From: ASV31 sp965229765
GTDB lineage: Bacteria > Pseudomonadota > Alphaproteobacteria > Rhodobacterales > Rhodobacteraceae
Length of the DNA stretch: 64,000 nt
Direction: 5' to 3'
Assembly: GCA_965229765.1 (NCBI GenBank)
Contig: CBDDJT010000002.1
Location: 744,001 to 808,000 of the forward strand
Under the pieces are notes generated by a model. It had not been told where the DNA came from. It made no database searches and was given only the letters and a program-made list of their open reading frames with translations. This document shows positions 36,647 to 45,264 of this stretch, piece after piece (position 1 is the stretch's first letter; each line of letters begins with the position of its first letter). The translations under genes and the position numbers were made by a program.

Positions 36647-37813
36647 TCAGGCCCCGGTGACGTCGTGGTCCCAAAGCCACGCGTAGCGCGACAACGCGGC
36701 GCCCGGGGCAAGGGCGCCGCCAAGACGCAGAGCGGCGTGGGCGAGCGTTCGGGCGGGCCCGGCAAGGTGGTAGTTGCGGGCGTTGGCGGTGGCCGCGTCG
36801 ATCACGCGCACCGCACGGTCGCGACGCAGCGCCTGATAGGCGGGCAAGGCCCGGGCCGGCGGTTCCGAAGACAGGCACGCGGCGAGCGTCCAGGCGTCTT
36901 CCAGCGCGAGATTGGCGCCCTGTGCAAGGAACGGCAGCGTGGGATGTGCCGCGTCACCAAGAATCGCCAGCCGCTGGCCGTGCCAGCGCGCAGCCACCGG
37001 GTGCCGGAAAAGCCCCCACAGGAACACCTGATCCAGCCCATCGAGGAGCGCCCGGACGTCCGGGGCGAACTCCTTGAAGGCATTGCGGAAATTCACGGGC
37101 GTATCCAGGTGGTTCCAGCCCTCGTCGGCCCAGTCGTCGCGTTCCTCTACCCCCACGAGGTTGAGCAGGGTTCCGTCGCGCAGCGGATAGGCCACAAGGT
37201 GCCGCCCCGGACCCATGAAGACGCGGGCCTCGGGCGGGGTCCCGGCGGGTGCGGGCACCAGGGCGCGCCAGGCCACCTGACCAGTGAAAAAGGGCGTGGC
37301 CTCGGCGTTCAGCGTGGCGCGGGTGCGGGCGTGCAGGCCATCGGCGCCGATGGCAAGGTCGGCGGTCTCGGTCCGGCCATCGCCAAGGGAAAGCCGGACG
37401 ACGTCGGCGGTTTCCGTGACATTCTCGACCTTTGCCCCGGTCTCGACGCTGATTCCGGCGCGCTGCACTGCATCGGCCAGAAGGCCGATCAGATCGGCAC
37501 GGTGCATCAGCAGGAAGGTCTTGCCCGGCAGGCGGCCCGCAAGGTCGAGGGTCAGCACGTCACGGCCCGTCCGCCCGTCGGCGAGGCGCACGGCGCGGCT
37601 GGCGGTGGCGGCGGCGCGCGCGCCCTGCCCCAGCCCCAGCGCATCGAGCACGCGCATCCCGTTGGGGCTGATCTGAAGCCCGGCGCCCACCTCGACGATG
37701 GCCGGGGCGCGCTCCAGAACGCGCACCGACGCACCACGGGCGGACAGCGCAAGGGCAGCGGCCAGACCGCCGATGCCGGCGCCGATCACGGCAATGCGGG
37801 TTGAGCTCAGCAT
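36647..37813 (-). CDS. FAD-dependent monooxygenase (salicylate-hydroxylase-like)
   Basis: A 388-residue class A flavoprotein monooxygenase: FAD motif IGAGIGGLAAALALSARG, the DG motif LAIGADGLHARTR, and GDAAHPTLPFLAQGANLALEDAW near the C-terminus. Members hydroxylate aromatic acids with NAD(P)H and O2. The substrate is not clear, and no ring-cleavage genes are near. Confidence 0.9.
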   Translation of the reverse strand: MLSSTRIAVIGAGIGGLAAALALSARGASVRVLERAPAIVEVGAGLQISPNGMRVLDALGLGQGARAAATASRAVRLADGRTGRDVLTLDLAGRLPGKTFLLMHRADLIGLLADAVQRAGISVETGAKVENVTETADVVRLSLGDGRTETADLAIGADGLHARTRATLNAEATPFFTGQVAWRALVPAPAGTPPEARVFMGPGRHLVAYPLRDGTLLNLVGVEERDDWADEGWNHLDTPVNFRNAFKEFAPDVRALLDGLDQVFLWGLFRHPVAARWHGQRLAILGDAAHPTLPFLAQGANLALEDAWTLAACLSSEPPARALPAYQALRRDRAVRVIDAATANARNYHLAGPARTLAHAALRLGGALAPGAALSRYAWLWDHDVTGA

Positions 37814-37876
37814 GTCCAAAGGGCGCGTGCGAAGCGCGCAAGACCGCGCTTCGTCCCATTCGGGCGGGGGCCGCGA

Positions 37877-38299
37877 TCAGTCGTCGCGATGCACCTTCTC
37901 GCGGCGTTCATGCCGTTCCTGCGCCTCAAGCGTCATCGTGGCAATCGGGCGCACGTCCAGACGCTTCAGCGAAATCGGCTCTCCGGTCTTTTCGCAGTAT
38001 CCGTATTCGCCCTCGTCGATCCGCCGCAGGGCGGCGTCGATCTTGGCGACCAGCTTGCGCTGGCGGTCGCGGGTGCGCAATTCCAGCGCGCGGTCGGTTT
38101 CCTCGCTGGCGCGGTCGGCGATGTCGGGGACGTTTCGGGCGCTGTCCTGAAGGCCCTCGATCGTGTGCTTGCTGTCGTCAAGCAGGTCGGACTTCCACTC
38201 CTGAAGCTTGCGGCGGAAGTACTCGAGCTGGCGTTCGTTCATGAACGGTTCGTCCTCGGCCGGTTGGTAATCGTCAGGAATAAATATCTCGGCTTTCAT
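37877..38299 (-). CDS. dksA: RNA polymerase-binding transcription factor DksA
   Basis: A 140-residue DksA that binds the RNA polymerase secondary channel and works with ppGpp. It opens with MKAEIFIPDDYQPAEDEPFMNERQ, has the coiled-coil with the acidic tip (VPDIADRASEETDRA) and the zinc-finger region IDEGEYGYCEKTGEPI. Only one cysteine is present in the finger (CEKTGEPISLKRLDVRPIAT), so this looks like a low-cysteine alphaproteobacterial DksA. The start at 38299 has a G-rich site. Confidence 0.93.
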   Translation of the reverse strand: MKAEIFIPDDYQPAEDEPFMNERQLEYFRRKLQEWKSDLLDDSKHTIEGLQDSARNVPDIADRASEETDRALELRTRDRQRKLVAKIDAALRRIDEGEYGYCEKTGEPISLKRLDVRPIATMTLEAQERHERREKVHRDD

Positions 38300-38491
38300 C
38301 CCGCTTTCCCCTTGCTCGCCGGATGCATCGATTCTTTCAGGCTGTGTCATCCGGTCCCTCCACGGCGCCCGTGTAGCGGAAGGGGCACCCCTTGTCACGC
38401 CCCCATCGGCGCGTCGAAGGGCCCCGCTTGCGGTGCGATCACCCTGTGGTAAAGTCAGTTGAAAATAACGGCACAGAGCTCTGAAATTCAC

Positions 38492-39331
38492 ATGAAATTT
38501 ACCGGAACGGACGCCTATGTCGCGACCGATGACCTGACCGTTGCGGTCAACGCCGCCGTAACGCTGGAACGCCCGCTGCTGGTCAAGGGCGAGCCGGGCA
38601 CCGGCAAGACCGAACTGGCACGGCAGGTGGCGGCAAGCCTGGGGCTGCCGATCCTGGAATGGCACATAAAGTCGACCACCAAGGCGCAGCAGGGGCTTTA
38701 CGAATACGATGCCGTCAGCCGCCTGCGCGACAGCCAGCTTGGCGACCCGCGCGTCAACGACGTGGCCAACTATATCCGCAAGGGCAAGTTGTGGCAGGCC
38801 TTCGATGCAGAGGGCAAATGCGTCCTGCTGATCGACGAGATCGACAAGGCCGACATCGAATTTCCGAACGACCTTCTGCAGGAACTCGACCGGATGGAGT
38901 TCCATGTCTACGAGACAGGCGAGACGGTGCGCGCGCGCACCCGACCCATTGTCATCATCACCTCGAACAATGAAAAAGAGTTGCCCGACGCCTTCCTGCG
39001 GCGCTGTTTCTTCCACTACATCCGCTTTCCGGACATGGACACGATGCGGCGCATCGTCGAGGTGCACCATCCGGGCCTGAAAGATCACCTTTTGACCACG
39101 GCGCTGACACAGTTCTACGAAATCAGGGAGATTGACGGCCTGAAAAAGAAACCGTCGACGTCCGAAGTTCTGGATTGGCTGAAACTGTTGCTTGCAGAGG
39201 ATCTGACGGCGGACGACCTGAAGCGGGAGGGCAAGAGTGCCCTGCCGAAGTTGTATGGTGCGCTTCTGAAGAACGAGCAGGACGTGCACATGTTCGAGCG
39301 GCTGGCCTTCATGGCCCGTGGGCAGAGGTAA
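38492..39331 (+). CDS. MoxR-family AAA+ ATPase
   Basis: A 279-residue MoxR-type chaperone-like ATPase. Walker A GEPGTGKT is at 33-40, Walker B LLIDEIDKAD near 115, and sensor 1 VIITSNNEKELPDAFLRR. MoxR ATPases pair with VWA-domain proteins; here a VWA/CoxE-like protein is encoded at 41334, with three genes in between that read the same way. An upstream TTG in frame at 38459 is not preferred. Confidence 0.93.
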   Translation: MKFTGTDAYVATDDLTVAVNAAVTLERPLLVKGEPGTGKTELARQVAASLGLPILEWHIKSTTKAQQGLYEYDAVSRLRDSQLGDPRVNDVANYIRKGKLWQAFDAEGKCVLLIDEIDKADIEFPNDLLQELDRMEFHVYETGETVRARTRPIVIITSNNEKELPDAFLRRCFFHYIRFPDMDTMRRIVEVHHPGLKDHLLTTALTQFYEIREIDGLKKKPSTSEVLDWLKLLLAEDLTADDLKREGKSALPKLYGALLKNEQDVHMFERLAFMARGQR

Positions 39332-39339
39332 GGGGTGAC

Positions 39340-39783
39340 ATGACACTGGAAGTTCGTCCGGTCTTTGAAGGTGACGAAGCCGCCTGGCGGCGGCTATGGA
39401 CGGATTACCTGACGTTCTACGAGACGTCTGTCGGGGAAGAGGTCTACCGCACGTCCTTTTCGCGGCTTCTTTCCGACGAGCCGGCCGAGTTTCATGGGCG
39501 TCTCGCGGTGCTTGACGGCGCGCCGGTCGGGCTGGTGCATTTCGTCTTTCACCCGCACATGTGGCGGGTCGAGAACGTGTGTTACCTTCAGGATCTTTAC
39601 GCCGATCCCGACGTGCGCGGTCGCGGCATCGGGCGCGCGCTGATCGAGGCGGTCTATGCGGCCGCCGACGCCGCGGGAAGTCCCACGGTCTATTGGCTGA
39701 CGCAGACGTTCAACGCCGAGGCGCGCAAGCTATACGACCGGATCGGGACGGTATCGCCCTTCATCAAGTACAATCGGGCCTGA
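39340..39783 (+). CDS. GNAT family N-acetyltransferase
   Basis: A 147-residue acetyltransferase with the acetyl-CoA loop VRGRGIGRALIEAVYAAAD (motif A, Q/RxxGxG/A) and the C-terminal WLTQTFNAEARKLYDRIG. It starts 8 bases after the MoxR stop. The substrate is unknown. Confidence 0.88.
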   Translation: MTLEVRPVFEGDEAAWRRLWTDYLTFYETSVGEEVYRTSFSRLLSDEPAEFHGRLAVLDGAPVGLVHFVFHPHMWRVENVCYLQDLYADPDVRGRGIGRALIEAVYAAADAAGSPTVYWLTQTFNAEARKLYDRIGTVSPFIKYNRA

Positions 39784-39786
39784 ACG

Positions 39787-41154
39787 GTGCGGAGCGTTCT
39801 TCTGCTTTGCGCGGGGCTTGCCCTTGCCGGATGCGCCACCGCCCCGCAGACAGAGGTCGCCGCGCGGCTGTCGACCGCGCCGGATGCCTTGCCCCCGATG
39901 AAGACGTTCGCGGGCGCGGGCGCATTGGTCACGCAACGCTCGAACACAGATGTCGCGCGCGATTTCCTCGATCTCAGTTTTCAGCTTGAAAGCGGGCGCG
40001 CGCTGCCCGTGCTGACCCGGTTCGAGGGCGAGATCACGCTGCGCGTGACCGGTATGGTGCCGCCTAGCCTTGAGCCGGACCTCAAGAAACTGCTGACCCG
40101 CCTGCAGCGCGAGGCCGGAATCTCGATCCGGCGGGTGGGCGCGGGCGAACGCGCCTCGATCACCATCGAGGCGCTGGCGCGCGACGAGATGCGGCGGCTG
40201 GTGCCGCACGCGGCCTGTTTCGTGGTGCCGCGCATCACCAGCTGGGAAGCCTTCCGCCGCGAACGCCGCAGTTCCAAGGTGGACTGGACGACGCTGACCC
40301 GGCGCGAGGAACTGGCCATATTCCTGCCCGGCGACGTCGCGCCGCAGGAGATCCGCGATTGCCTGCATGAAGAGCTTGCGCAGGCGCTGGGTCCGCTGAA
40401 CGACCTTTATCGGCTGCCCGACAGCGTCTTCAACGACGACAACTTCCATACGGTGCTGACCGGGTTCGACATGCTGGTCCTGCGGGCCTATTACGCGCCC
40501 GAACTGACCTCGGGGATGTCGCGCGAGGATGTGGCACAGCGGATGCCGGGCATCCTGTCGCGGCTGAACCCCGGGGGCGAGCGGCGCATCTCGCGGCCCG
40601 CGGCGGCCACGCCACGCGGATGGATCGAGGCGATAGAGACGGCGCTGGGACCGCGCACGCCCCAAAGCCGCCGGGTCGAGGCGGCGCGGCGGGCGGTCAG
40701 CATCGCGCGGGCGCAGAACTGGGCTGACGCGCGCATGGCCTTCAGCCTGTTCGCGCTGGGGCGGCTGACACTGGCGACAGAGGCCGACGTGGCGCTGGCG
40801 TCCTTTTTACAGGCCCGTCAGATCTACAGGCTGCGCCCGGAGACCCAGCTTCACGCGGCGCATGTGGCGATGCAGCTTGCCGCCTTTGCCCTGTCGTCAA
40901 ACCAGCCCGATGCCGCGGTGGAACTGGTTGACGCCAGTCTGGCGCCGGTGGAGCAGGCGGAAAACGCGGCCCTTCTGGCGACGCTTCTGATGATAAAGGC
41001 CGAGGCGCTGGCCTTGCAGGGCCAGACACAGCGGGCGCGTCAGGTGCGGCTCGACAGTCTGGGCTGGGCGCGCTACGGGTTCGGCTCTGACGCAGAGGTG
41101 CGGGCGCGGGCGGCCGAGATCGCCGCGCTGAGCCCGCTTCGCCCGAGGAGCTGA
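39787..41154 (+). CDS. DUF2927-type lipoprotein
   Basis: A 455-residue protein with a lipobox (LALAGCAT, Cys16). The N-terminal part carries the DUF2927 signature region with CLHEELAQALGPLNDLYRLPDS, which recalls a metal-binding HEE motif. The second half is helical and repeat-like (about residues 290-450), as in TPR solenoids. It starts with GTG 39787, 3 bases after the GNAT stop, in the MoxR/VWA operon. Confidence 0.85.
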   Translation: MRSVLLLCAGLALAGCATAPQTEVAARLSTAPDALPPMKTFAGAGALVTQRSNTDVARDFLDLSFQLESGRALPVLTRFEGEITLRVTGMVPPSLEPDLKKLLTRLQREAGISIRRVGAGERASITIEALARDEMRRLVPHAACFVVPRITSWEAFRRERRSSKVDWTTLTRREELAIFLPGDVAPQEIRDCLHEELAQALGPLNDLYRLPDSVFNDDNFHTVLTGFDMLVLRAYYAPELTSGMSREDVAQRMPGILSRLNPGGERRISRPAAATPRGWIEAIETALGPRTPQSRRVEAARRAVSIARAQNWADARMAFSLFALGRLTLATEADVALASFLQARQIYRLRPETQLHAAHVAMQLAAFALSSNQPDAAVELVDASLAPVEQAENAALLATLLMIKAEALALQGQTQRARQVRLDSLGWARYGFGSDAEVRARAAEIAALSPLRPRS

Positions 41155-41155
41155 C

Positions 41156-41323
41156 ATGATCGTATTCCTGGCCGCGCTGGCCGGTGCGCTTTGGGGCGCC
41201 TACCTTGCCCGAAGCCGCAAGGGCAATGCCTATGACATGGCGCAATACGCCGTGGGATTCGCGATCTTCTTCGCGATCGCGGCGCTTTTGCTGTCGCTGG
41301 TGCTTTCGCGGGTCCTGATGTAG
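41156..41323 (+). CDS. Small two-helix membrane protein (55 aa)
   Basis: A 55-residue frame starts at ATG 41156 immediately after the DUF2927 stop and ends 10 bases before the VWA gene. The product has two hydrophobic segments (MIVFLAALAGALWGAYLA and AVGFAIFFAIAALLLSLVLS) around a short RSRKGNAYD loop. Its tight position in the operon, with the usual Rhodobacterales order, supports it as real. Function unknown. Confidence 0.75.
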   Translation: MIVFLAALAGALWGAYLARSRKGNAYDMAQYAVGFAIFFAIAALLLSLVLSRVLM

Positions 41324-41333
41324 CCTGAGACCC

Positions 41334-42521
41334 ATGTTTCTGCCGTTCTTCGACAACCTTCGCGACGCCGGTGTGCCCGTCAGCCTGCGCGAATACCTGT
41401 CCTTTCTGGAAGGCATGAAGGCCGGGTTGGTGACCTATGACGTCGAGGGGTTCTACTACCTCGCCCGGACCGCCATGGTGAAGGACGAGCGCCACATCGA
41501 CCGTTTCGACCGGGCCTTTGCGAAGACCTTCGAGGGGCTGGCGAACATCTCGGCAAAGCAGGTGCTGGAGGCGGTCGAGATTCCCGGCGACTGGCTGGAG
41601 AAACTGGCCGAAAAGCACCTGACAGAGGCCGAGAAGGCCGAGATCGAGGCTCTGGGCGGATTCGACAAGCTGATGGAGACGCTGCGCGAGCGCCTGGCCG
41701 AGCAGGAAGGCCGGCATCAGGGTGGGTCCAAGTGGATCGGGACGGCGGGAACCTCGCCCTTCGGGGCGCATGGCTACAACCCCGAGGGCGTGCGCATCGG
41801 GCAGTCCGAAAGCCGTCACCAGCGCGCCGTCAAGGTCTGGGACAAGCGCGAGTTCCGCGACTTCGACGACAGCGTCGAGATCGGCACGCGCAACATCAAG
41901 GTGGCGCTGAAGCGGCTGCGCAAGTGGGCGCGCGACGGGGCCGACGAAGAGCTTGACCTGTCGGGGACGATCCGCGCGACAGCGGAACACGGATACCTTG
42001 ACGTCAAGACCCGGCCCGAGCGGCGCAACGCGGTCAAGGTGTTGCTGTTTCTGGACGTGGGCGGGTCGATGGACCCGCATGTCAAGGTGGTGGAAGAGCT
42101 GTTCTCGGCGGCCAAGGCCGAGTTCAAGCATCTCGAACACTTCTACTTCCACAACTGCCTTTATGAAGGTGTCTGGCGCGACAACCGGCGGCGCTGGAAC
42201 GCACAGACCCCCACGCGCGAGGTGCTGCGGACCTACGGGTCGGACTACAAGTGCATCTTCGTGGGCGATGCCTCGATGAGCCCCTACGAAATCGCCTTTG
42301 CCGGCGGCGCGAACGAGCACTGGAACGCCGAGGCCGGTCAGGTCTGGCTGGAACGGGCGCGCGACCAGTGGGCGGGCAGTCTCTGGATCAACCCGGTGCC
42401 GGAACGGTTCTGGCCCTACACCCAGTCGATCGCGATGATCCGGCAGATCATCGGCGCCGAGCGCATGGTGCCGATGACGTTGGAGGGGATCGAGCGGGGT
42501 ATGAAGATTCTGGGCCGCTAG
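41334..42521 (+). CDS. VWA-domain protein of the CoxE type
   Basis: A 395-residue protein with a MIDAS motif DVGGSM at 241-246 (DxGxS) and a helical N-terminal domain (about 1-180). CoxE-like VWA proteins act with MoxR ATPases (here at 38492) in assembly or remodelling of metalloenzymes and membrane complexes. The target here is unknown, since no dehydrogenase genes are nearby. GxS is intact, while a DxxxD loop is hard to confirm by eye. Confidence 0.9.
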   Translation: MFLPFFDNLRDAGVPVSLREYLSFLEGMKAGLVTYDVEGFYYLARTAMVKDERHIDRFDRAFAKTFEGLANISAKQVLEAVEIPGDWLEKLAEKHLTEAEKAEIEALGGFDKLMETLRERLAEQEGRHQGGSKWIGTAGTSPFGAHGYNPEGVRIGQSESRHQRAVKVWDKREFRDFDDSVEIGTRNIKVALKRLRKWARDGADEELDLSGTIRATAEHGYLDVKTRPERRNAVKVLLFLDVGGSMDPHVKVVEELFSAAKAEFKHLEHFYFHNCLYEGVWRDNRRRWNAQTPTREVLRTYGSDYKCIFVGDASMSPYEIAFAGGANEHWNAEAGQVWLERARDQWAGSLWINPVPERFWPYTQSIAMIRQIIGAERMVPMTLEGIERGMKILGR

Positions 42522-42592
42522 GGCGCGGATTTCGCGTGTAATCCGCAAGGTGTTGCGCAAGGTTGGGCACGTGAACCGAAAGGAGTGTGCCC

Positions 42593-43738
42593 ATGGCCCT
42601 GCATTTCACCGCCGAGGAATTCGCAGACCGGCAGACGCGCGCGGCGCGCGCCGTGTCAGATGCTGGACTGGAGGCGATCCTGCTATTCGCGCCCGAAAGC
42701 CAATACTGGCTGACGGGCTACGACACCTTCGGGTTCGCGATGTTCCAGTGCATGGTGCTGACGGCGGGCGGGGACATCGCGTTGCTGACGCGGCCGCCCG
42801 ACCGGTTGCAGGCGCTTGAAACCTCTGTCCTGACCGAGCGGCAGATCCACCTTTGGGTGGATCGGGCGGGCGTGGCGCCGGCGGAAGAACTGAAATGGCT
42901 GGTGTCCGCCATGGGTGTGGGCGGACCGGTCGGGATAGAGACCCGGACCGCCGGGCTGACACATGCCAACGGGCGCGCCGTCGAGGCCGCGCTGGGCGAT
43001 CTTGTCGAGGCGTCGGACCTGATGCCGGCGCTGCGGCGGGTGAAGTCACCTGCCGAGATCGCCCACATCCGCCGGGCCGCGGAATTGTCCGACGATGCGC
43101 TGGACGCCGCCATTGCCACGACACGCCCCGGTGCGTTCGAGGGCGACATTCTTGCCGCCATGCAGGGCGCGGTGTTCCGTGGCGGCGGCGGATACGCGGG
43201 CAACGAGTTCATCCTCGGGTCGGGATCCAGCGCGTTGCTGTGCAGATCGCACGCGGGGCGGCGGCATCTGGATGCCACGGACCAGCTGACGCTGGAATGG
43301 GCCGGCACCCATGCCCGATATCATGCCGCGATGATGCAGACGCTGGTCATCGGCACGCCAAGCGACGCCCAGCGCGCCATGCACGCCGCCGCGCACGAGG
43401 CGCTGGAGGCCTGCGAGACCGCGATCCGCCCCGGGCGGCCCATGTCAGAGGTCTATGACGCCCATGCCCGCGCCTTCGACGCGCACGGGTTCCAGCACGC
43501 GCGGATGAAGGCCTGCGGCTATCCGATGGGCGCGATCTTTGCGCCGATCTGGGTGGAGTTCCCGATGTTCTACGAGGGCAACACACTGGAGATGCAGGAA
43601 AATCAGGTATTCTTTCTGCACATGATCCTGATGGACGACACCGCGGGCCTTGCGATGTGCCTTGGCCATTCGGTGCTTGTCGGCGCCAACGGGGTGGAAC
43701 GGCTGTCACGCCACGCGCCGGACCTGATCGCACTGTAA
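42593..43738 (+). CDS. M24-fold hydrolase, creatinase/ectoine-hydrolase-like
   Basis: A 381-residue pita-bread protein. It has the N-terminal creatinase domain and a C-terminal M24 domain, but the first two aspartate metal ligands of peptidases are replaced: E235 (TLEWAG) and H244 (ARYHAAMMQT). The pattern is like ectoine hydrolase (DoeA) and creatinase, which do not need the di-metal centre of Xaa-Pro peptidases. So this may hydrolyse a cyclic or amidine substrate rather than a peptide. ATG 42593 lies 7 bases after AAAGGAG. No ectoine genes are nearby, so the substrate is open. Confidence 0.8.
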   Translation: MALHFTAEEFADRQTRAARAVSDAGLEAILLFAPESQYWLTGYDTFGFAMFQCMVLTAGGDIALLTRPPDRLQALETSVLTERQIHLWVDRAGVAPAEELKWLVSAMGVGGPVGIETRTAGLTHANGRAVEAALGDLVEASDLMPALRRVKSPAEIAHIRRAAELSDDALDAAIATTRPGAFEGDILAAMQGAVFRGGGGYAGNEFILGSGSSALLCRSHAGRRHLDATDQLTLEWAGTHARYHAAMMQTLVIGTPSDAQRAMHAAAHEALEACETAIRPGRPMSEVYDAHARAFDAHGFQHARMKACGYPMGAIFAPIWVEFPMFYEGNTLEMQENQVFFLHMILMDDTAGLAMCLGHSVLVGANGVERLSRHAPDLIAL

Positions 43739-44088
43739 TGTCGCGCCTGCTCGGGGTCTTTCGAACGCATCCGTTCCTGTCCACGGGGCTGGTGCTGGCG
43801 CTGGCGGCCACGCTGTTTTTTGCCGGACGCGCGACGATGTTCGCGGTCTACTGGGCCGATCCGGCACACCGCGACCAGCCCATTCAGGGCTGGATGACGC
43901 CGCGCTACGTGGCGATGTCGTGGGACCTGCCGCCAGAGGTTCTGCACGAGGCGCTGGGACCGGCCATGCCAGAGCCGGGCGCGCGCAAGACGCTGGCCGA
44001 GATCGCGGCGGATACGGGTATCCCCCTGCCCCGGCTGGCCGGACAGATCGAGGCCGCGGCCGAGGCGCACCGGGCGGAGCGGCCCTAA
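43738..44088 (+). CDS. Small single-span membrane protein (116 aa)
   Basis: The start ATG overlaps the previous TAA (TAATG), indicating translational coupling. The 116-residue product has a single N-terminal membrane helix (LSTGLVLALAATLFFAGRATMF) and a periplasmic tail with WADPAHRDQPIQGWMTPRYVAMSWDLPPEVL. No family is recognised; similar proteins are commonly found next to DedA genes in this order. Confidence 0.75.
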   Translation: MSRLLGVFRTHPFLSTGLVLALAATLFFAGRATMFAVYWADPAHRDQPIQGWMTPRYVAMSWDLPPEVLHEALGPAMPEPGARKTLAEIAADTGIPLPRLAGQIEAAAEAHRAERP

Positions 44089-44702
44089 TGGAAACGCTGC
44101 TGGAGCTGGTGACGGGCTACGGCGTGCTGCTGATCATGGGGGCCACCTTTCTGTCGTGCCTTCTGCTGCCGATCCCCAGCTCGCTTATCATGCTGACCGG
44201 GGGGGCGTTCGTTGCCTCGGGGGACCTGGGTTTCTGGTCCGTGGCCGGGGCCGCCTATGGCGGTGCGCTGCTGGGCGACCAGGTCGGGTATCGCGTCGGC
44301 CGGATGGCGGGGGCCCCGCTGATTGAGCGGCTTGGCAGGTCGCCGGCACGGGCGCGCCTGATCGCGCGGGCGCGCGACCTGATCGACCAGCGCGGCGGGC
44401 TGGGCGTCTTCTTTTCCACGTGGCTGGTGGCTCCACTTGGGCCTTGGGTGAACCTGATCGCGGGCGCAGGCGGGCTGGGTGCGCTGCGTTTCACCCTGTG
44501 GGATGCCGCCGGAGAGGCGATCTGGGTCGGCATATACGTGGGCGCTGGATACCTGTTCGCCAGCCAGATCGAGACGCTGGCGGGGCTGGCCGGCAATATC
44601 TCGGGCGCGCTGGCGGCGGGCGTGGTGGCGGTGGGACTTGCGGCATGGCTGCGCGCGGCGCTGCGGGCCGACCGCGACAAGACGCCAAGGGGCGACGGAT
44701 GA
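44088..44702 (+). CDS. DedA-family membrane protein
   Basis: A 204-residue DedA/SNARE-associated family protein. It has the family motifs GGALLGDQVGYRVGRMAG and FSTWLVAPLGPWVNLIAGAGGLG, with about 5 hydrophobic segments. DedA proteins are flippases/scramblases for undecaprenyl phosphate or phosphatidylethanolamine. It starts at TAATG overlapping the previous stop and ends with ATGA overlapping the next gene, so it is one coupled operon. Confidence 0.9.
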   Translation: METLLELVTGYGVLLIMGATFLSCLLLPIPSSLIMLTGGAFVASGDLGFWSVAGAAYGGALLGDQVGYRVGRMAGAPLIERLGRSPARARLIARARDLIDQRGGLGVFFSTWLVAPLGPWVNLIAGAGGLGALRFTLWDAAGEAIWVGIYVGAGYLFASQIETLAGLAGNISGALAAGVVAVGLAAWLRAALRADRDKTPRGDG

Positions 44703-45211
44703 CCCCGATGCAACGGCTCGCCGCGGTCTTCGCCATGACCGATGCTGTCTGGGAGCGTCATGCAAACCCCTGGTCCGGCTACACCCGCTTCGTCATCCTT
44801 CCGCTTGCGGTGCTGGCGATCTGGGCGCGCGTCTGGATCGGGGCATGGTGCCTTGTGCCGCTTGGGCTGTTGCTGGTCTGGACCTGGGTGAACCCACGCG
44901 CCTTTCCCCCGCCAGCCGATACCGAGGCATGGATGACGCGCGCCGTGCTTGGCGAGCGGGTCTGGCTGAACGCCCGTTCAATTCCGATTCCCCGCCACCA
45001 CGCGCGCGCGGCCGCCTTGCTGGCCTGGCTTCCGGTGGCGGGTGTGCTGCCGATGGTCTGGGGGCTTGCCGCCCTCGACCCCTGGGCGGCGGGGCTTGGC
45101 ACGCTGATCGTGATCCTGGCCAAGCTGTGGTTTCTTGACCGGATGGTCTGGCTTTGGGACGAGATGCGCCCGCACGCGGCCTATCGCGCCTGGCACCGCC
45201 CGCGCGGCTGA
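44699..45211 (+). CDS. DUF6653-like membrane protein
   Basis: A 170-residue protein with the opening MTDAVWERHANPWSGYTRF, followed by WARVWIGAWCLVPLGLLLVWTWVNPRAFPPP and a C-terminal WFLDRMVWLWDEM. Two to three membrane helices are present. This pattern matches DUF6653, a family without known function. It overlaps the DedA stop codon by 4 bases (ATGA). Confidence 0.7.
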   Translation: MTPMQRLAAVFAMTDAVWERHANPWSGYTRFVILPLAVLAIWARVWIGAWCLVPLGLLLVWTWVNPRAFPPPADTEAWMTRAVLGERVWLNARSIPIPRHHARAAALLAWLPVAGVLPMVWGLAALDPWAAGLGTLIVILAKLWFLDRMVWLWDEMRPHAAYRAWHRPRG

Positions 45212-45264
45212 GGCTTGCGCCTGCGCCGGGGCGAGGCCATCGTGAGGACAAAGGGAGTAACGCC

